This document shows positions 42,513-50,187 of a stretch of 52,120 nucleotides of DNA, in pieces. The notes beneath the pieces are model-generated. The model had not been told where the DNA came from, ran no database searches, and worked only from the letters and a program-made list of their open reading frames with translations. The position numbers were made by a program, and so were the translations under genes. Source of the DNA: Elusimicrobiota bacterium (GTDB lineage Bacteria; Elusimicrobiota; Elusimicrobia; UBA1565; UBA9628); assembly GCA_023249645.1 (NCBI GenBank), contig JAHFCF010000019.1, positions 1-52,120 of the forward strand, written 5' to 3'. The stretch's first letter is position 1; every line of letters starts with the position of its first letter.

Positions 42513-43825
42513 CGAAACGCGTGGTCGGCCTGCGCCGGGAAGACAAGAATCCCTGGGAACGCCGCGTTCCCCTCATCCCAGAGCACGTGGCTGGCCTCGT
42601 GCAGGACGGCATCGAGGTCTTGGTCCAAAAGTCCGACCTTCGAGCCATCCCCGAGGAAGAGTACCTTCGCGTGGGCGCCAAGATCGTCGAAGACCTCTCC
42701 CCCTGCCAGACGGTCTTCGCGGTCAAGGAGATCCCGGTCTCACTGCTGCGCCAGGGCAAGACCTACGTCTTTTTCTCCCACACCATCAAAGGCCAGGAAC
42801 ACAACATGCCGCTGCTGCGCCGGATCATGGACCTGGGCTGCCAACTGATCGATTACGAGAAGATGGTCGATGAGAAAGGCCGGCGGCTGGTGTTCTTCGG
42901 GAAATACGCGGGCCTGGCCGGGATGATCGACACGCTCTGGGCCCTGGGCCAGAGGCTGGAGAAAGAAAGGATCCCCACTCCCTTCAGCTCGATCCAACGC
43001 GCCACGTCCTACGCGGACCTGGCCGCGGCCGAAGCGGCCATCGCGCAAGCGGGCCGCCAGATCGCCGTCGACGGCCTGCCCTCCGCCCTCTGCCCCCTCG
43101 TGTTCGGCTTCACGGGCTACGGCCATGTCTCGCAAGGCAGCCAGATGATCTTGAAGCATCTTCCCACGGAGATCATCTCTCCAGAAGAGCTTGCGGCCCT
43201 GTTCCGCCAGGGAGCCTCTCCCAAAAAAGACAGGGTCTATCAGGTGGTGTTCCGCGAAGAGCATATGGCGGAGCCGAAGGATGCCGACGGACGATTCGAA
43301 CTCCAGGATTACTATCAACATCCCGAGAAGTACCGGTCTCGGTTTGAGAGCTACCTCCCCTATCTGAGCGTCCTGGTGAACTGCATCTATTGGGAGGCCA
43401 GATACCCGCGTCTGGTCACCAAGAGCTATCTCAAAAAGACGCCGCAGCTCCGCTTGCGGGTGATCGGCGACATCTCCTGCGACATCGGCGGGGCCATCGA
43501 GTGCAACGTCCAATGCATGGATCCTGGAAACCCCGTCTTCACCTATGACCCGCTGACCGATTGCGTGCAGGCCGGATGCTTGACGACGGGGCCGATCGTC
43601 CTCTCCGTGGACAATCTGCCCGCTGAACTCCCCCGGGAAGCCTCGCGGGAATTCAGCACCGCTCTTTGCCCCTTCGTTGCGGAGATCGCCCAAGCGGACA
43701 TGTCGGTGGGATGGGACGCCTGCAAGCTTTCGGAACCCATCAAAAAGGCTATGATCGTCTATCAGGGGAAGCTGATGCCCAATTTTCGTTACTTGGAAAA
43801 GTTTCTCAGCCACAGAACAAAATGA
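42509..43825 (+). CDS. Lysine-2-oxoglutarate reductase (saccharopine-forming), stand-alone
   Basis: A 438-residue protein that aligns from memory along its length with the LKR half of animal AASS. The start VGLRREDKNPWERRVPLIP, then KTYVFFSHTIKGQEHNMPLL, IDYEKMVDEKGRRLVFFG, FTGYGHVSQGSQMI, and ISCDIGGAIECNVQC with VDNLPAELPREAS are diagnostic. It condenses lysine and 2-oxoglutarate to saccharopine with NAD(P)H. In animals and plants it is fused to SDH; here the SDH is the next gene, separated by about 100 bp with two palindromes. ATGA overlap with the dehydratase small subunit couples it to the upstream genes. Confidence 0.92.
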   Translation: MTKRVVGLRREDKNPWERRVPLIPEHVAGLVQDGIEVLVQKSDLRAIPEEEYLRVGAKIVEDLSPCQTVFAVKEIPVSLLRQGKTYVFFSHTIKGQEHNMPLLRRIMDLGCQLIDYEKMVDEKGRRLVFFGKYAGLAGMIDTLWALGQRLEKERIPTPFSSIQRATSYADLAAAEAAIAQAGRQIAVDGLPSALCPLVFGFTGYGHVSQGSQMILKHLPTEIISPEELAALFRQGASPKKDRVYQVVFREEHMAEPKDADGRFELQDYYQHPEKYRSRFESYLPYLSVLVNCIYWEARYPRLVTKSYLKKTPQLRLRVIGDISCDIGGAIECNVQCMDPGNPVFTYDPLTDCVQAGCLTTGPIVLSVDNLPAELPREASREFSTALCPFVAEIAQADMSVGWDACKLSEPIKKAMIVYQGKLMPNFRYLEKFLSHRTK

Positions 43826-43849
43826 AGGTGCTTTCGATTGTTTTCGGAC

Positions 43850-43906
43850 AACTGTGGGCGCCCACAGTTAATGATCGGGGGATACTATGTCCGGACATAG
43901 TATCCC
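43850..43906. repeat. Two loopless palindromes between LKR and SDH genes
   Basis: 43850-43869: 20 bp perfect (arm AACTGTGGGC). 43879-43906: 28 bp perfect (arm GGGATACTATGTCC), the longest in the window. The second is followed by TTCGTTTT, so it could also act as a weak attenuator. Shine-Dalgarno AAGGGAG and ATG 43929 follow. No gene lies in the 103-bp gap. Confidence 0.9.
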
Positions 43907-43928
43907 TTCGTTTTAAGGGAGCTCAAAT

Positions 43929-45215
43929 ATGAAAAAAATCCTTTTGCTCGGAGCCGGCCTGGTCTCCAAGCCTCTGGTCCGCTATCTGCTCCAGAAAGGT
44001 TTCGCCGTGACCGTGGCGAGCCGCACGCTCAGCAAGGCCGAAGCGCTGCTCGATGGACGTCCCAACGGCAAGGCCAAGGCCTGGACCGTCGAGGATCGGC
44101 CCGGACTCAAGGCTTTGGTGAAAGAAACGGACCTGGCGGTCAGCCTCCTGCCTGCCACGCATCACGTCCTGGTCGCCGAGGAATGCATCGCGCACAAAAA
44201 GCTCATGGTGACCACCTCCTACGTGAGCCCGGCCATGCGCGCTCTGGACAACGCCGCCAAGGCCGCGGGCATCCTCATCCTCAATGAGATCGGCGTCGAT
44301 CCGGGCATCGACCACATGTCCGCCATGAAGATCATCCACCGTGTGCAAGGCGCAGGCGGCAGGATCGCGAGCTTCCGCTCCTACTGCGGCGGCCTGCCCG
44401 CTCCCGAGGCCAACACGAACCCGTGGGGCTATAAGTTCTCCTGGAGCCCGCGGGGCGTGATGACGGCCGCGAAGAACTCCGCCCGCTATCTCAAGGACGG
44501 CCAGGAAGTGAACATCCCCGGGCCGGAACTCTTCGCCGACATGCACCTCCTCCCCGTGCCCGGCTTGGGCGAGCTCGAGGCCTACCCCAACCGCGACTCC
44601 ATGGGCTACATCGACCTCTACGGCCTGCGCGGAGCCAGGACCGTGTTCCGCGGCACGCTGCGCAACAAGGGCTGGTGCGCGGCCATGAAACCGATCGTCA
44701 ACTCAGGCCTTCTTGACGACAAGGAGAAGGACCTGAAGGGCCTGACCTTCAAGAAGTTCTCTTCCTCGATCCTTTCCAAACCCTTGGACCCCCGCCCCAT
44801 GGCGTGGCTCGAATGGCTCGGGATTTTCACGGACGAGAGATTGCCGCTCCAGAAAGGTTCGCCGCTCGATATCATGGTCGCGCGCATGGTCGAGAAGATG
44901 TCGTATGCCGAGGGAGAGCGGGACCTGCTCGTCATGCACCACGAGTTCATCGCCGAGTATCCCAAGGGCAGAAGCGAGAGGATCACCTCGACCTTGATCG
45001 ACTTCGGCATCCCCCATGGAGACTCCTCCATGGCGCGCACGGTGAGCCTGCCGGCGGCCATGGCGGCGCGCCTGATCCTGGAAGGCAAGATCAAGGCGAC
45101 CGGCGTGCATATCCCCGTCACGCCGGCGATCTACGAGCCGGTCTTGAAGGAACTCGAAGACATGGAGAACGGGATCCATTTCAAGGAAACGACGGTCAAT
45201 CTGCAAGCTGCCTAG
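43929..45215 (+). CDS. Saccharopine dehydrogenase (glutamate-forming), stand-alone
   Basis: A 428-residue protein resembling the SDH half of animal AASS. The N-terminal Rossmann loop is LLLGAGLVSKPLVRYL, followed by VSLLPATHHVLVA, VTTSYVSPAM, NEIGVDPGIDHMSAM, SYCGGLPAPEANTNPWGYKFSW-type sequence and EAYPNRDSMGYIDLYG. It cleaves saccharopine to glutamate and alpha-aminoadipate semialdehyde with NAD(P)+. It is separated from the LKR gene by two palindromes, and the ALDH gene follows after eight bases. Confidence 0.92.
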   Translation: MKKILLLGAGLVSKPLVRYLLQKGFAVTVASRTLSKAEALLDGRPNGKAKAWTVEDRPGLKALVKETDLAVSLLPATHHVLVAEECIAHKKLMVTTSYVSPAMRALDNAAKAAGILILNEIGVDPGIDHMSAMKIIHRVQGAGGRIASFRSYCGGLPAPEANTNPWGYKFSWSPRGVMTAAKNSARYLKDGQEVNIPGPELFADMHLLPVPGLGELEAYPNRDSMGYIDLYGLRGARTVFRGTLRNKGWCAAMKPIVNSGLLDDKEKDLKGLTFKKFSSSILSKPLDPRPMAWLEWLGIFTDERLPLQKGSPLDIMVARMVEKMSYAEGERDLLVMHHEFIAEYPKGRSERITSTLIDFGIPHGDSSMARTVSLPAAMAARLILEGKIKATGVHIPVTPAIYEPVLKELEDMENGIHFKETTVNLQAA

Positions 45216-45223
45216 GAGGCGCT

Positions 45224-46771
45224 ATGGCGATCACCGAAAAGATCAAGCTGGATTTCATCGAAGAGCTCGGGATCAAGGACGTCAACTGCGGAGCCTGCCT
45301 CGGCCCGCAATGGATCAAGAACCCTTCGGGAGAGGAGCTGGCCTCCATTTCCCCCAATGACGGCAAGGTCATCGCCAAGGTCCAGACAGCCGGCCCTGAT
45401 GATTACGAGAAGGTCGTCCAGGGAGCGGCCAAGGCTTTCGAGACCTGGCGCATGGTGCCTGCACCCGAGCGTGGAGAGGTCGTGCGCCAGATCGGCGAGG
45501 CCCTGCGGCTCAAGAAGAAGAGCCTGGGCATGCTCGTCGCGCATGAGATGGGCAAGATCCTCCCCGAAGGCGAGGGCGAGGTCCAGGAGATGATCGACAT
45601 GGCCGACTTCGCCGTCGGCCTCTCCCGTCAGCTCTACGGCCTCACTATCCAGAGCGAGCGGCCCAAACATCGCATGGCGGAGACCTGGCATCCCCTGGGA
45701 GTGGTGGGCATCATCTCCGCCTTCAATTTTCCGGTCGCTGTCTGGTCCTGGAACGCCTTCATCGCCGCTGTCTGCGGGGACACCATGATCTGGAAGCCCT
45801 CCTCGCAGACGCCGCTGACCGCCATCGCGGTCCAGAATATCGTCAACGAGGTCTTGAAGAGGAACGGTCATCCCGGCATCATGAACCTGCTCATCGGCGG
45901 CGGAGCCACGATCGGCGAGAAGATGATCAACGACCGCCGCATCCCTCTGATCAGCGCCACGGGCTCAACGCGCATGGGCAAGCGCATCGGCGAGGTCGTG
46001 GGCAAGCGCCTGGGCAAGGCCCTCTTGGAGCTCGGTGGCAACAACGCGCTCACCATACTCGACGATGCCAACCTCGATCTCGCCCTGCGCGGGGTCCTCT
46101 TCGGCGCGGTCGGCACCGCGGGCCAGCGCTGCACCACGACCCGGCGCGTCCTCCTGCAGAAGGGCATCAGCGAAGAATTCACCAAGAAACTCGTCAAAGC
46201 CTATTCCCAGGTCCCTATCGGATCCTCGCTGGCCCTGGACACGCTCATGGGACCCCTGATCAGCCGCAAGGCCGTGGAGGAGATGCAACAGGCCCTCAAG
46301 GCCGTGCGCGCCCAGGGCGGAGAGATCCTCTGCGGCGGAGAGGTTCTCAAGGGGCCGAAATACGAGAGCGGCTGCTACGTCACACCCTGCCTCGTCAAGG
46401 CCCGCGCCAACATGCCCATCGTCCAGGAAGAGACCTTTGCCCCGATCCTCTATCTCATCACGGTCAAGGACTTGGAGGAGGCCATCAGGATCCAGAACGC
46501 CGTGCCTCAGGGGCTCTCCTCAGCGCTCTTTACCAACAGCCTCATCCCAGCCGAGACTTTTCTCAGCGCCCAGGGCAGCGACTGCGGCATCGCCAACATC
46601 AACATCGGCACCAGCGGCGCGGAGATCGGCGGCGCCTTCGGCGGGGAGAAAGAGACCGGCGGAGGCCGGGAGGCTGGAAGCGACTCCTGGAAGGCCTACA
46701 TGCGGCGCCAGACCAACACCATCAATTGGGGCCAGGACCTTCCTCTGGCCCAGGGGATAAAATTCGGATGA
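45224..46771 (+). CDS. Alpha-aminoadipate semialdehyde dehydrogenase (ALDH7A1-like)
   Basis: A 515-residue aldehyde dehydrogenase. The catalytic Cys303 lies in TAGQRCTTTRR and the general-base Glu in LLELGGNNAL. FNFPVAVWSWN and the C-terminal GGEKETGGGREAGSDSWKAY are hallmarks of the antiquitin (ALDH7A1) branch, whose main substrate is alpha-aminoadipate semialdehyde. This direction is oxidative and practically irreversible, so the cluster points to lysine breakdown. ATG 45224 has AGGAGG upstream; a longer in-frame ORF from 44804 lies in the SDH gene and is rejected. The stop overlaps rfbC (ATGA). Confidence 0.93.
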   Translation: MAITEKIKLDFIEELGIKDVNCGACLGPQWIKNPSGEELASISPNDGKVIAKVQTAGPDDYEKVVQGAAKAFETWRMVPAPERGEVVRQIGEALRLKKKSLGMLVAHEMGKILPEGEGEVQEMIDMADFAVGLSRQLYGLTIQSERPKHRMAETWHPLGVVGIISAFNFPVAVWSWNAFIAAVCGDTMIWKPSSQTPLTAIAVQNIVNEVLKRNGHPGIMNLLIGGGATIGEKMINDRRIPLISATGSTRMGKRIGEVVGKRLGKALLELGGNNALTILDDANLDLALRGVLFGAVGTAGQRCTTTRRVLLQKGISEEFTKKLVKAYSQVPIGSSLALDTLMGPLISRKAVEEMQQALKAVRAQGGEILCGGEVLKGPKYESGCYVTPCLVKARANMPIVQEETFAPILYLITVKDLEEAIRIQNAVPQGLSSALFTNSLIPAETFLSAQGSDCGIANINIGTSGAEIGGAFGGEKETGGGREAGSDSWKAYMRRQTNTINWGQDLPLAQGIKFG

Positions 46772-47316
46772 ACCGGTTCAAAGCCATACCGGTTCAGATC
46801 GAAGGCCCACTCATCATCGAGGGCAAGTCCTTTCCTGACGAAAGAGGCTTCTTCCTGGAGAGCTTCCGGCTTGAGGATATGCAGGTCCTGGGCCTGGGGC
46901 CCTTTGTCCAGGACAACATCTCCCGCTCGGCGCGCGGAGTGCTGCGCGGCCTGCACTACCAAAAACCGCCCCAAGCAGTGGGCAAACTCGTGCGCTGCGT
47001 CCGCGGTCGGATCTACGACGTGGCCGTTGATCTGCGCCGCAAGTCCAAGACCTTCGGCCGCTGGGCCGGCGTGGAGCTCTCGGACGAAGGCAACCGGATG
47101 TTCTGGATCCCGCCGGGCTTTGCCCACGGATTCCAAGCTCTTTCGGATGCGGCGGACATCAGCTACAAGGTCACGGGCTATTGGTCGGCGGAGGTGGATG
47201 CCGGCATCCGTTGGGACGACCCGTCTATCGCGATCGTCTGGCCGATCACGCCGCCGCGGGTCTCTCCCAAAGACGCTCAGCTGCCGCTTCTCTCAGAAAC
47301 CGATCCAGGCTTCTGA
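46768..47316 (+). CDS. rfbC: dTDP-4-dehydrorhamnose 3,5-epimerase family protein
   Basis: A 182-residue cupin. FPDERGFFLESF, the active-site SARGVLRGLHYQ, VRCVRGRIYDVAVDLR, and WIPPGFAHGFQAL are typical of RmlC. It acts in the synthesis of dTDP-rhamnose or a related deoxysugar for surface glycans. It overlaps the ALDH gene by ATGA although no functional link with lysine metabolism is clear; the other rhamnose genes are not in the window. A strong terminator follows. Confidence 0.92.
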   Translation: MNRFKAIPVQIEGPLIIEGKSFPDERGFFLESFRLEDMQVLGLGPFVQDNISRSARGVLRGLHYQKPPQAVGKLVRCVRGRIYDVAVDLRRKSKTFGRWAGVELSDEGNRMFWIPPGFAHGFQALSDAADISYKVTGYWSAEVDAGIRWDDPSIAIVWPITPPRVSPKDAQLPLLSETDPGF

Positions 47317-47324
47317 TCCTACCT

Positions 47325-47366
47325 AAAAAAAGAACAACCCCCGCGCGAACGCGGGGGCTGTCTTTT
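47325..47366. terminator. Bidirectional Rho-independent terminator
   Basis: An 8-bp G/C stem CCCCCGCG (47338-47345) and CGCGGGGG (47350-47357) with CGAA loop, followed by CTGTCTTTTT on the plus strand and by a T-rich run on the minus strand (A-run at 47325-47331). It serves rfbC and the convergent small gene. Confidence 0.9.
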
Positions 47367-47380
47367 TAAGAACTCAGGCC

Positions 47381-47629
47381 TTACTTAGCGGCCGGAGCTG
47401 CAACCGGAGCTGCCACGGGGGCGGCGGCGGGAGCCATGGCGGCTGGCTTGGCCTTGCCCTTCTTGCCTGCTTTCTTGCCGGCCTTTTTGGCTTCTTTCTT
47501 GGCCTTGGGGGCTGGCTTCTCAGCGGCTTGGGCCATGGCTGGCTTGGCCGGGGCTGCTTCGGGCGCGGGCTGTGCGAACACAGACGCGGCGAATCCGAGT
47601 GCGACGACTGCGACGATGATCTTCAGCAT
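47381..47629 (-). CDS. Small Ala/Lys/Pro-rich secreted protein
   Basis: An 82-residue protein with a signal peptide (IIVAVVALGFAASVFAQP), then low-complexity sequence: a Lys-rich core (KKEAKKAGKKAGKKGKAK) between Ala/Pro-rich stretches, ending in repeated APVAA units. It looks like a secreted histone-like or polycationic protein. Function unknown. GGGAGG 12 bases upstream of ATG could be the Shine-Dalgarno. It has its own terminator and a leader of about 130 bases, so it is probably expressed by itself. Confidence 0.6.
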   Translation of the reverse strand: MLKIIVAVVALGFAASVFAQPAPEAAPAKPAMAQAAEKPAPKAKKEAKKAGKKAGKKGKAKPAAMAPAAAPVAAPVAAPAAK

Positions 47630-47771
47630 GTTGACTTAGTACCTCCCATCATGATGGGGCCCTTTCAAAGGAGCCCTTTTGTGCACACTTTTATTACGGA
47701 TGAGAAGCCCAAAAGTTCGAACTTCCCACTCTCCAGCGCACCGGTGTAACGCTGAAGAGGATCCTATTATA
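47630..47771 (-). promoter_or_regulatory. Promoter and structured leader of the small Ala/Lys/Pro-rich gene
   Basis: On the minus strand a perfect TATAAT (47766-47771) overlaps the end of the RluA-family gene; no good -35 was found. The roughly 130-base leader contains CAGCG...CGCTG around a CACCGGTG palindrome and a CCCATCATGATGGG palindrome that reaches into the GGGAGG ribosome-binding site. No ORF is seen in it. Confidence 0.4.
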
Positions 47772-48420
47772 GCATGGGCGAGGCGATTCTTGTCTTTAGA
47801 ATCCTTAGAAAATCATCCGGAGGGTCGGCGCAGAGGCGATAGGCGATGTCTGGACAAGAGAACTCCAGCTTCCAGGCATGGAGCATGAGACGCTGCACTC
47901 CCCCCACCGGTCGGTCTTGCCCATAGAGTCGGTCACCCAGGACCGGGTGGCCTAGGCTGTGAAGATGCACGCGGATCTGATGGCGGCGCCCGGTCTTGGG
48001 CTCGACCTCCAGGAGCGTCGCATCGCTGGCGCGCGCCTTGACGCGGAACTCGGTCACCGAGGGTTTTCCTTCAGCAGAGATTCCCATCCGCCCGGAACCG
48101 CACATTCGCAAGGATTTCTCGACCACGCCGTCCGCTCCCATTCTTCCCTGGGCCAGAACCAGATAGAGCTTGCGCATCTGGCGGCTCTCGAAGAGTCCGC
48201 ACAGCATCCGGTGCGCAGCCGCGTCCTTGGCGAAAAGCACCAAGCCGCTCGCGTCCCGGTCGATGCGGTGGACGACGAAGGCCTTGGCGCCCCAGCGGCG
48301 GCTGACCTGCTCGACGAGCGGTTCATCCTGAAGCCCTCGTCCGGGGATGACGGCTTGGCCGACGGGTTTGCAGACCGCGATGAGGCGTTCGTCCTCGTGG
48401 ACGACGAGTAGTTCGGGCAT
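47767..48420 (-). CDS. RluA-family RNA pseudouridine synthase
   Basis: A 217-residue pseudouridine synthase. The catalytic Asp lies in HRIDRDASGLVLFAK; KLYLVLAQG, EFRVKARASDATLLEVEPKTGRRHQIR-type motifs and GHPVLGDRLYG follow. There is no N-terminal S4 domain. The target uridine in rRNA or tRNA cannot be told. It starts five bases after the adenine deaminase stop and is probably co-transcribed with it. Confidence 0.9.
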   Translation of the reverse strand: MPELLVVHEDERLIAVCKPVGQAVIPGRGLQDEPLVEQVSRRWGAKAFVVHRIDRDASGLVLFAKDAAAHRMLCGLFESRQMRKLYLVLAQGRMGADGVVEKSLRMCGSGRMGISAEGKPSVTEFRVKARASDATLLEVEPKTGRRHQIRVHLHSLGHPVLGDRLYGQDRPVGGVQRLMLHAWKLEFSCPDIAYRLCADPPDDFLRILKTRIASPML

Positions 48421-48425
48421 CCAGA

Positions 48426-50132
48426 CTAGACAAAGAGCCTGACGATCTTGAAGTTGACGGCGTCGATGAGGCCGCGGTCCGTGATCTTAAGCTCCGGGAT
48501 GGGAGGCAGGGTCAGAAAGGACATGGACATGAAGGGATTGCGCAGGCGCGAGCCCAGGCCCTGCGCCGCGGCATTGAGGCGCTTGAGCTTCTCGGAGACG
48601 AACTGGGCGCTCTGGTCCGACATGAGCCCGGCCACGGGCAGAGGCAGGGCCTCCAGGATCTTGCCCTCAGCCGCCGCGACGAGACCGCCCTGCATCTTGA
48701 CCACCTGGACCGCGGCCGCGTAGATGTCCTCGTCGTCCACGCCGACCACGACGATATTGTGCGAGTCGTGCGAGACCGACGAGGCGAGAGCGCCCTTTTT
48801 AAGCCCGAAGCCCTGGACCAGGGCCTTGGCCACGCGTCCCGAGGCCATGTGCCTCTCGATGACGGCGATCTTGAGGATGTCGCGGCGCGTGTCCGAGACC
48901 ACGAAGCCATCCTTCGTCTTCACCGGGGCGACGAGGGCCTTGGTCACGATCTGGTCCGGCACCAAGCGGATGACGCGGGCGCGTTTGCCCTTGGCCTTCA
49001 TGATGAAATCCTTCTGCTCGATCCAGCGGACGTTGATCGTGCCGCGGACCTTGCCCTTGTAGTCGGTCGCGGCCGCGGGGTCGAGCCGGCCCTGGGACGC
49101 CACGAGCCTGCCCGCCTTGATCACATGGGAGATCTTCAGGCGCTTGAAATTGTCGAAGACCAGAAGGTCCGCCCGGTAGCCCGGGGCGACCGCGCCCAGA
49201 TCCTTGAGCCCGAAATACTCGGCCGTGTTGATGCTGGCCATCTGGATGGCGCGGATGGGGTCCACGCCGAGGCGGATGGCCGAGCGCACGAGGTGGTCCA
49301 TGTGGCCCTGCTCGAAGATATCCTCCAGATGCCGGTCGTCGGTCACGAACATGCACTTGCGCGAATTCTCCGAATTGATGAGGGGCAGGAGGGCCTGGAG
49401 GTTCTTGGCCGCGGTCCCCTCGCGGATCATGATGTACATGCCGGCCCGCAGCTTCTCGCGCGCCTCGGCGACCGTGGTGCACTCGTGATCCGATTTGATG
49501 CCGGCCGAAAGATAGGCGTAGAGGTCCTTTCCATGCAGGAGCGGCGCGTGGCCGTCGATGCGTTTGTTGCCGGCGATGGCGATCTTCTCCAAGGCCGCCG
49601 GGGCGGCGCGCACGACGGAGGGATAGTCCATCATCTCGGCCAGACCCAGCACGCGCTCATCGTTCAGAAGAAGGCTCAGATCGTGGCCCGAGAGCTCAGC
49701 CCCGGGGGTTTCCAGCGAAGTCGCCGGGACGCAGGACGGCAGCATGATGTAGACGCCCAGCACGCAATGGCGGCTGGAAGCCAGCATGTAGCGGATGCCG
49801 TCCAAGCCCAGGACATTGGCGATCTCGTGCGGGTCGGCGACCACCGTCGTTGTCCCGCGCGGAACGACCACGCGGGCGAACTCGGGGATCTTGACCATGG
49901 AGCTTTCGAGGTGAACGTGGCCGTCGATGAAGCCGGGAGAGAGGTAGGCCCCGCGCAGGTTCAGGGTCTTGCGTGCCTTGTAATCGCCGAAGCCCACGAC
50001 GCGGTCGCCGTGCACGGCGACGTCCGAGCGGTGGATGTCGCCGGAGAAGGTGTTGATGACGCGGGCGTTCTTGAGGAGGAGGTCGACGGGACGCTTGCCT
50101 CCCGCGATCTGGATGGTCTCGCGCATCTCCAT
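48426..50132 (-). CDS. ade: Adenine deaminase
   Basis: A 568-residue amidohydrolase that converts adenine to hypoxanthine. The metal-binding GFIDGHVHLESSMV, then TTTVVADPHEIANVLG, DGHAPLLHG, SDHECTT and the late SHDSHNIVVVG are typical. The start MEMRETIQIAGG at 50132 is the first family-like one; the longer ORF to 50249 runs through the divergent promoter and next gene and is rejected. Its -10 box overlaps that of the divergent gene. Confidence 0.93.
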   Translation of the reverse strand: MEMRETIQIAGGKRPVDLLLKNARVINTFSGDIHRSDVAVHGDRVVGFGDYKARKTLNLRGAYLSPGFIDGHVHLESSMVKIPEFARVVVPRGTTTVVADPHEIANVLGLDGIRYMLASSRHCVLGVYIMLPSCVPATSLETPGAELSGHDLSLLLNDERVLGLAEMMDYPSVVRAAPAALEKIAIAGNKRIDGHAPLLHGKDLYAYLSAGIKSDHECTTVAEAREKLRAGMYIMIREGTAAKNLQALLPLINSENSRKCMFVTDDRHLEDIFEQGHMDHLVRSAIRLGVDPIRAIQMASINTAEYFGLKDLGAVAPGYRADLLVFDNFKRLKISHVIKAGRLVASQGRLDPAAATDYKGKVRGTINVRWIEQKDFIMKAKGKRARVIRLVPDQIVTKALVAPVKTKDGFVVSDTRRDILKIAVIERHMASGRVAKALVQGFGLKKGALASSVSHDSHNIVVVGVDDEDIYAAAVQVVKMQGGLVAAAEGKILEALPLPVAGLMSDQSAQFVSEKLKRLNAAAQGLGSRLRNPFMSMSFLTLPPIPELKITDRGLIDAVNFKIVRLFV

Positions 50133-50153
50133 CTTGAGAATTTTACCATTTTT

Positions 50154-50161
50154 AGTATACT
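50154..50161. promoter_or_regulatory. Symmetric divergent -10 box
   Basis: AGTATACT is a palindrome that gives TATACT on both strands (50156-50161 plus, 50154-50159 minus). It lies between the divergent adenine deaminase and GTPase-like genes in a 55-bp gap. On the plus strand AGGAG (50175-50179) follows before ATG 50188. Confidence 0.55.
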
Positions 50162-50187
50162 CCTCTCGACAGATAGGAGACTCCCAC

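Noticed and set aside
37358-46771. Lysine biosynthesis by the fungal alpha-aminoadipate pathway
   Set aside because: No homocitrate synthase or aminoadipate reductase is present, and the ALDH7A1-like enzyme works in the oxidative direction. A CoA-transferase and lyase would have no role.
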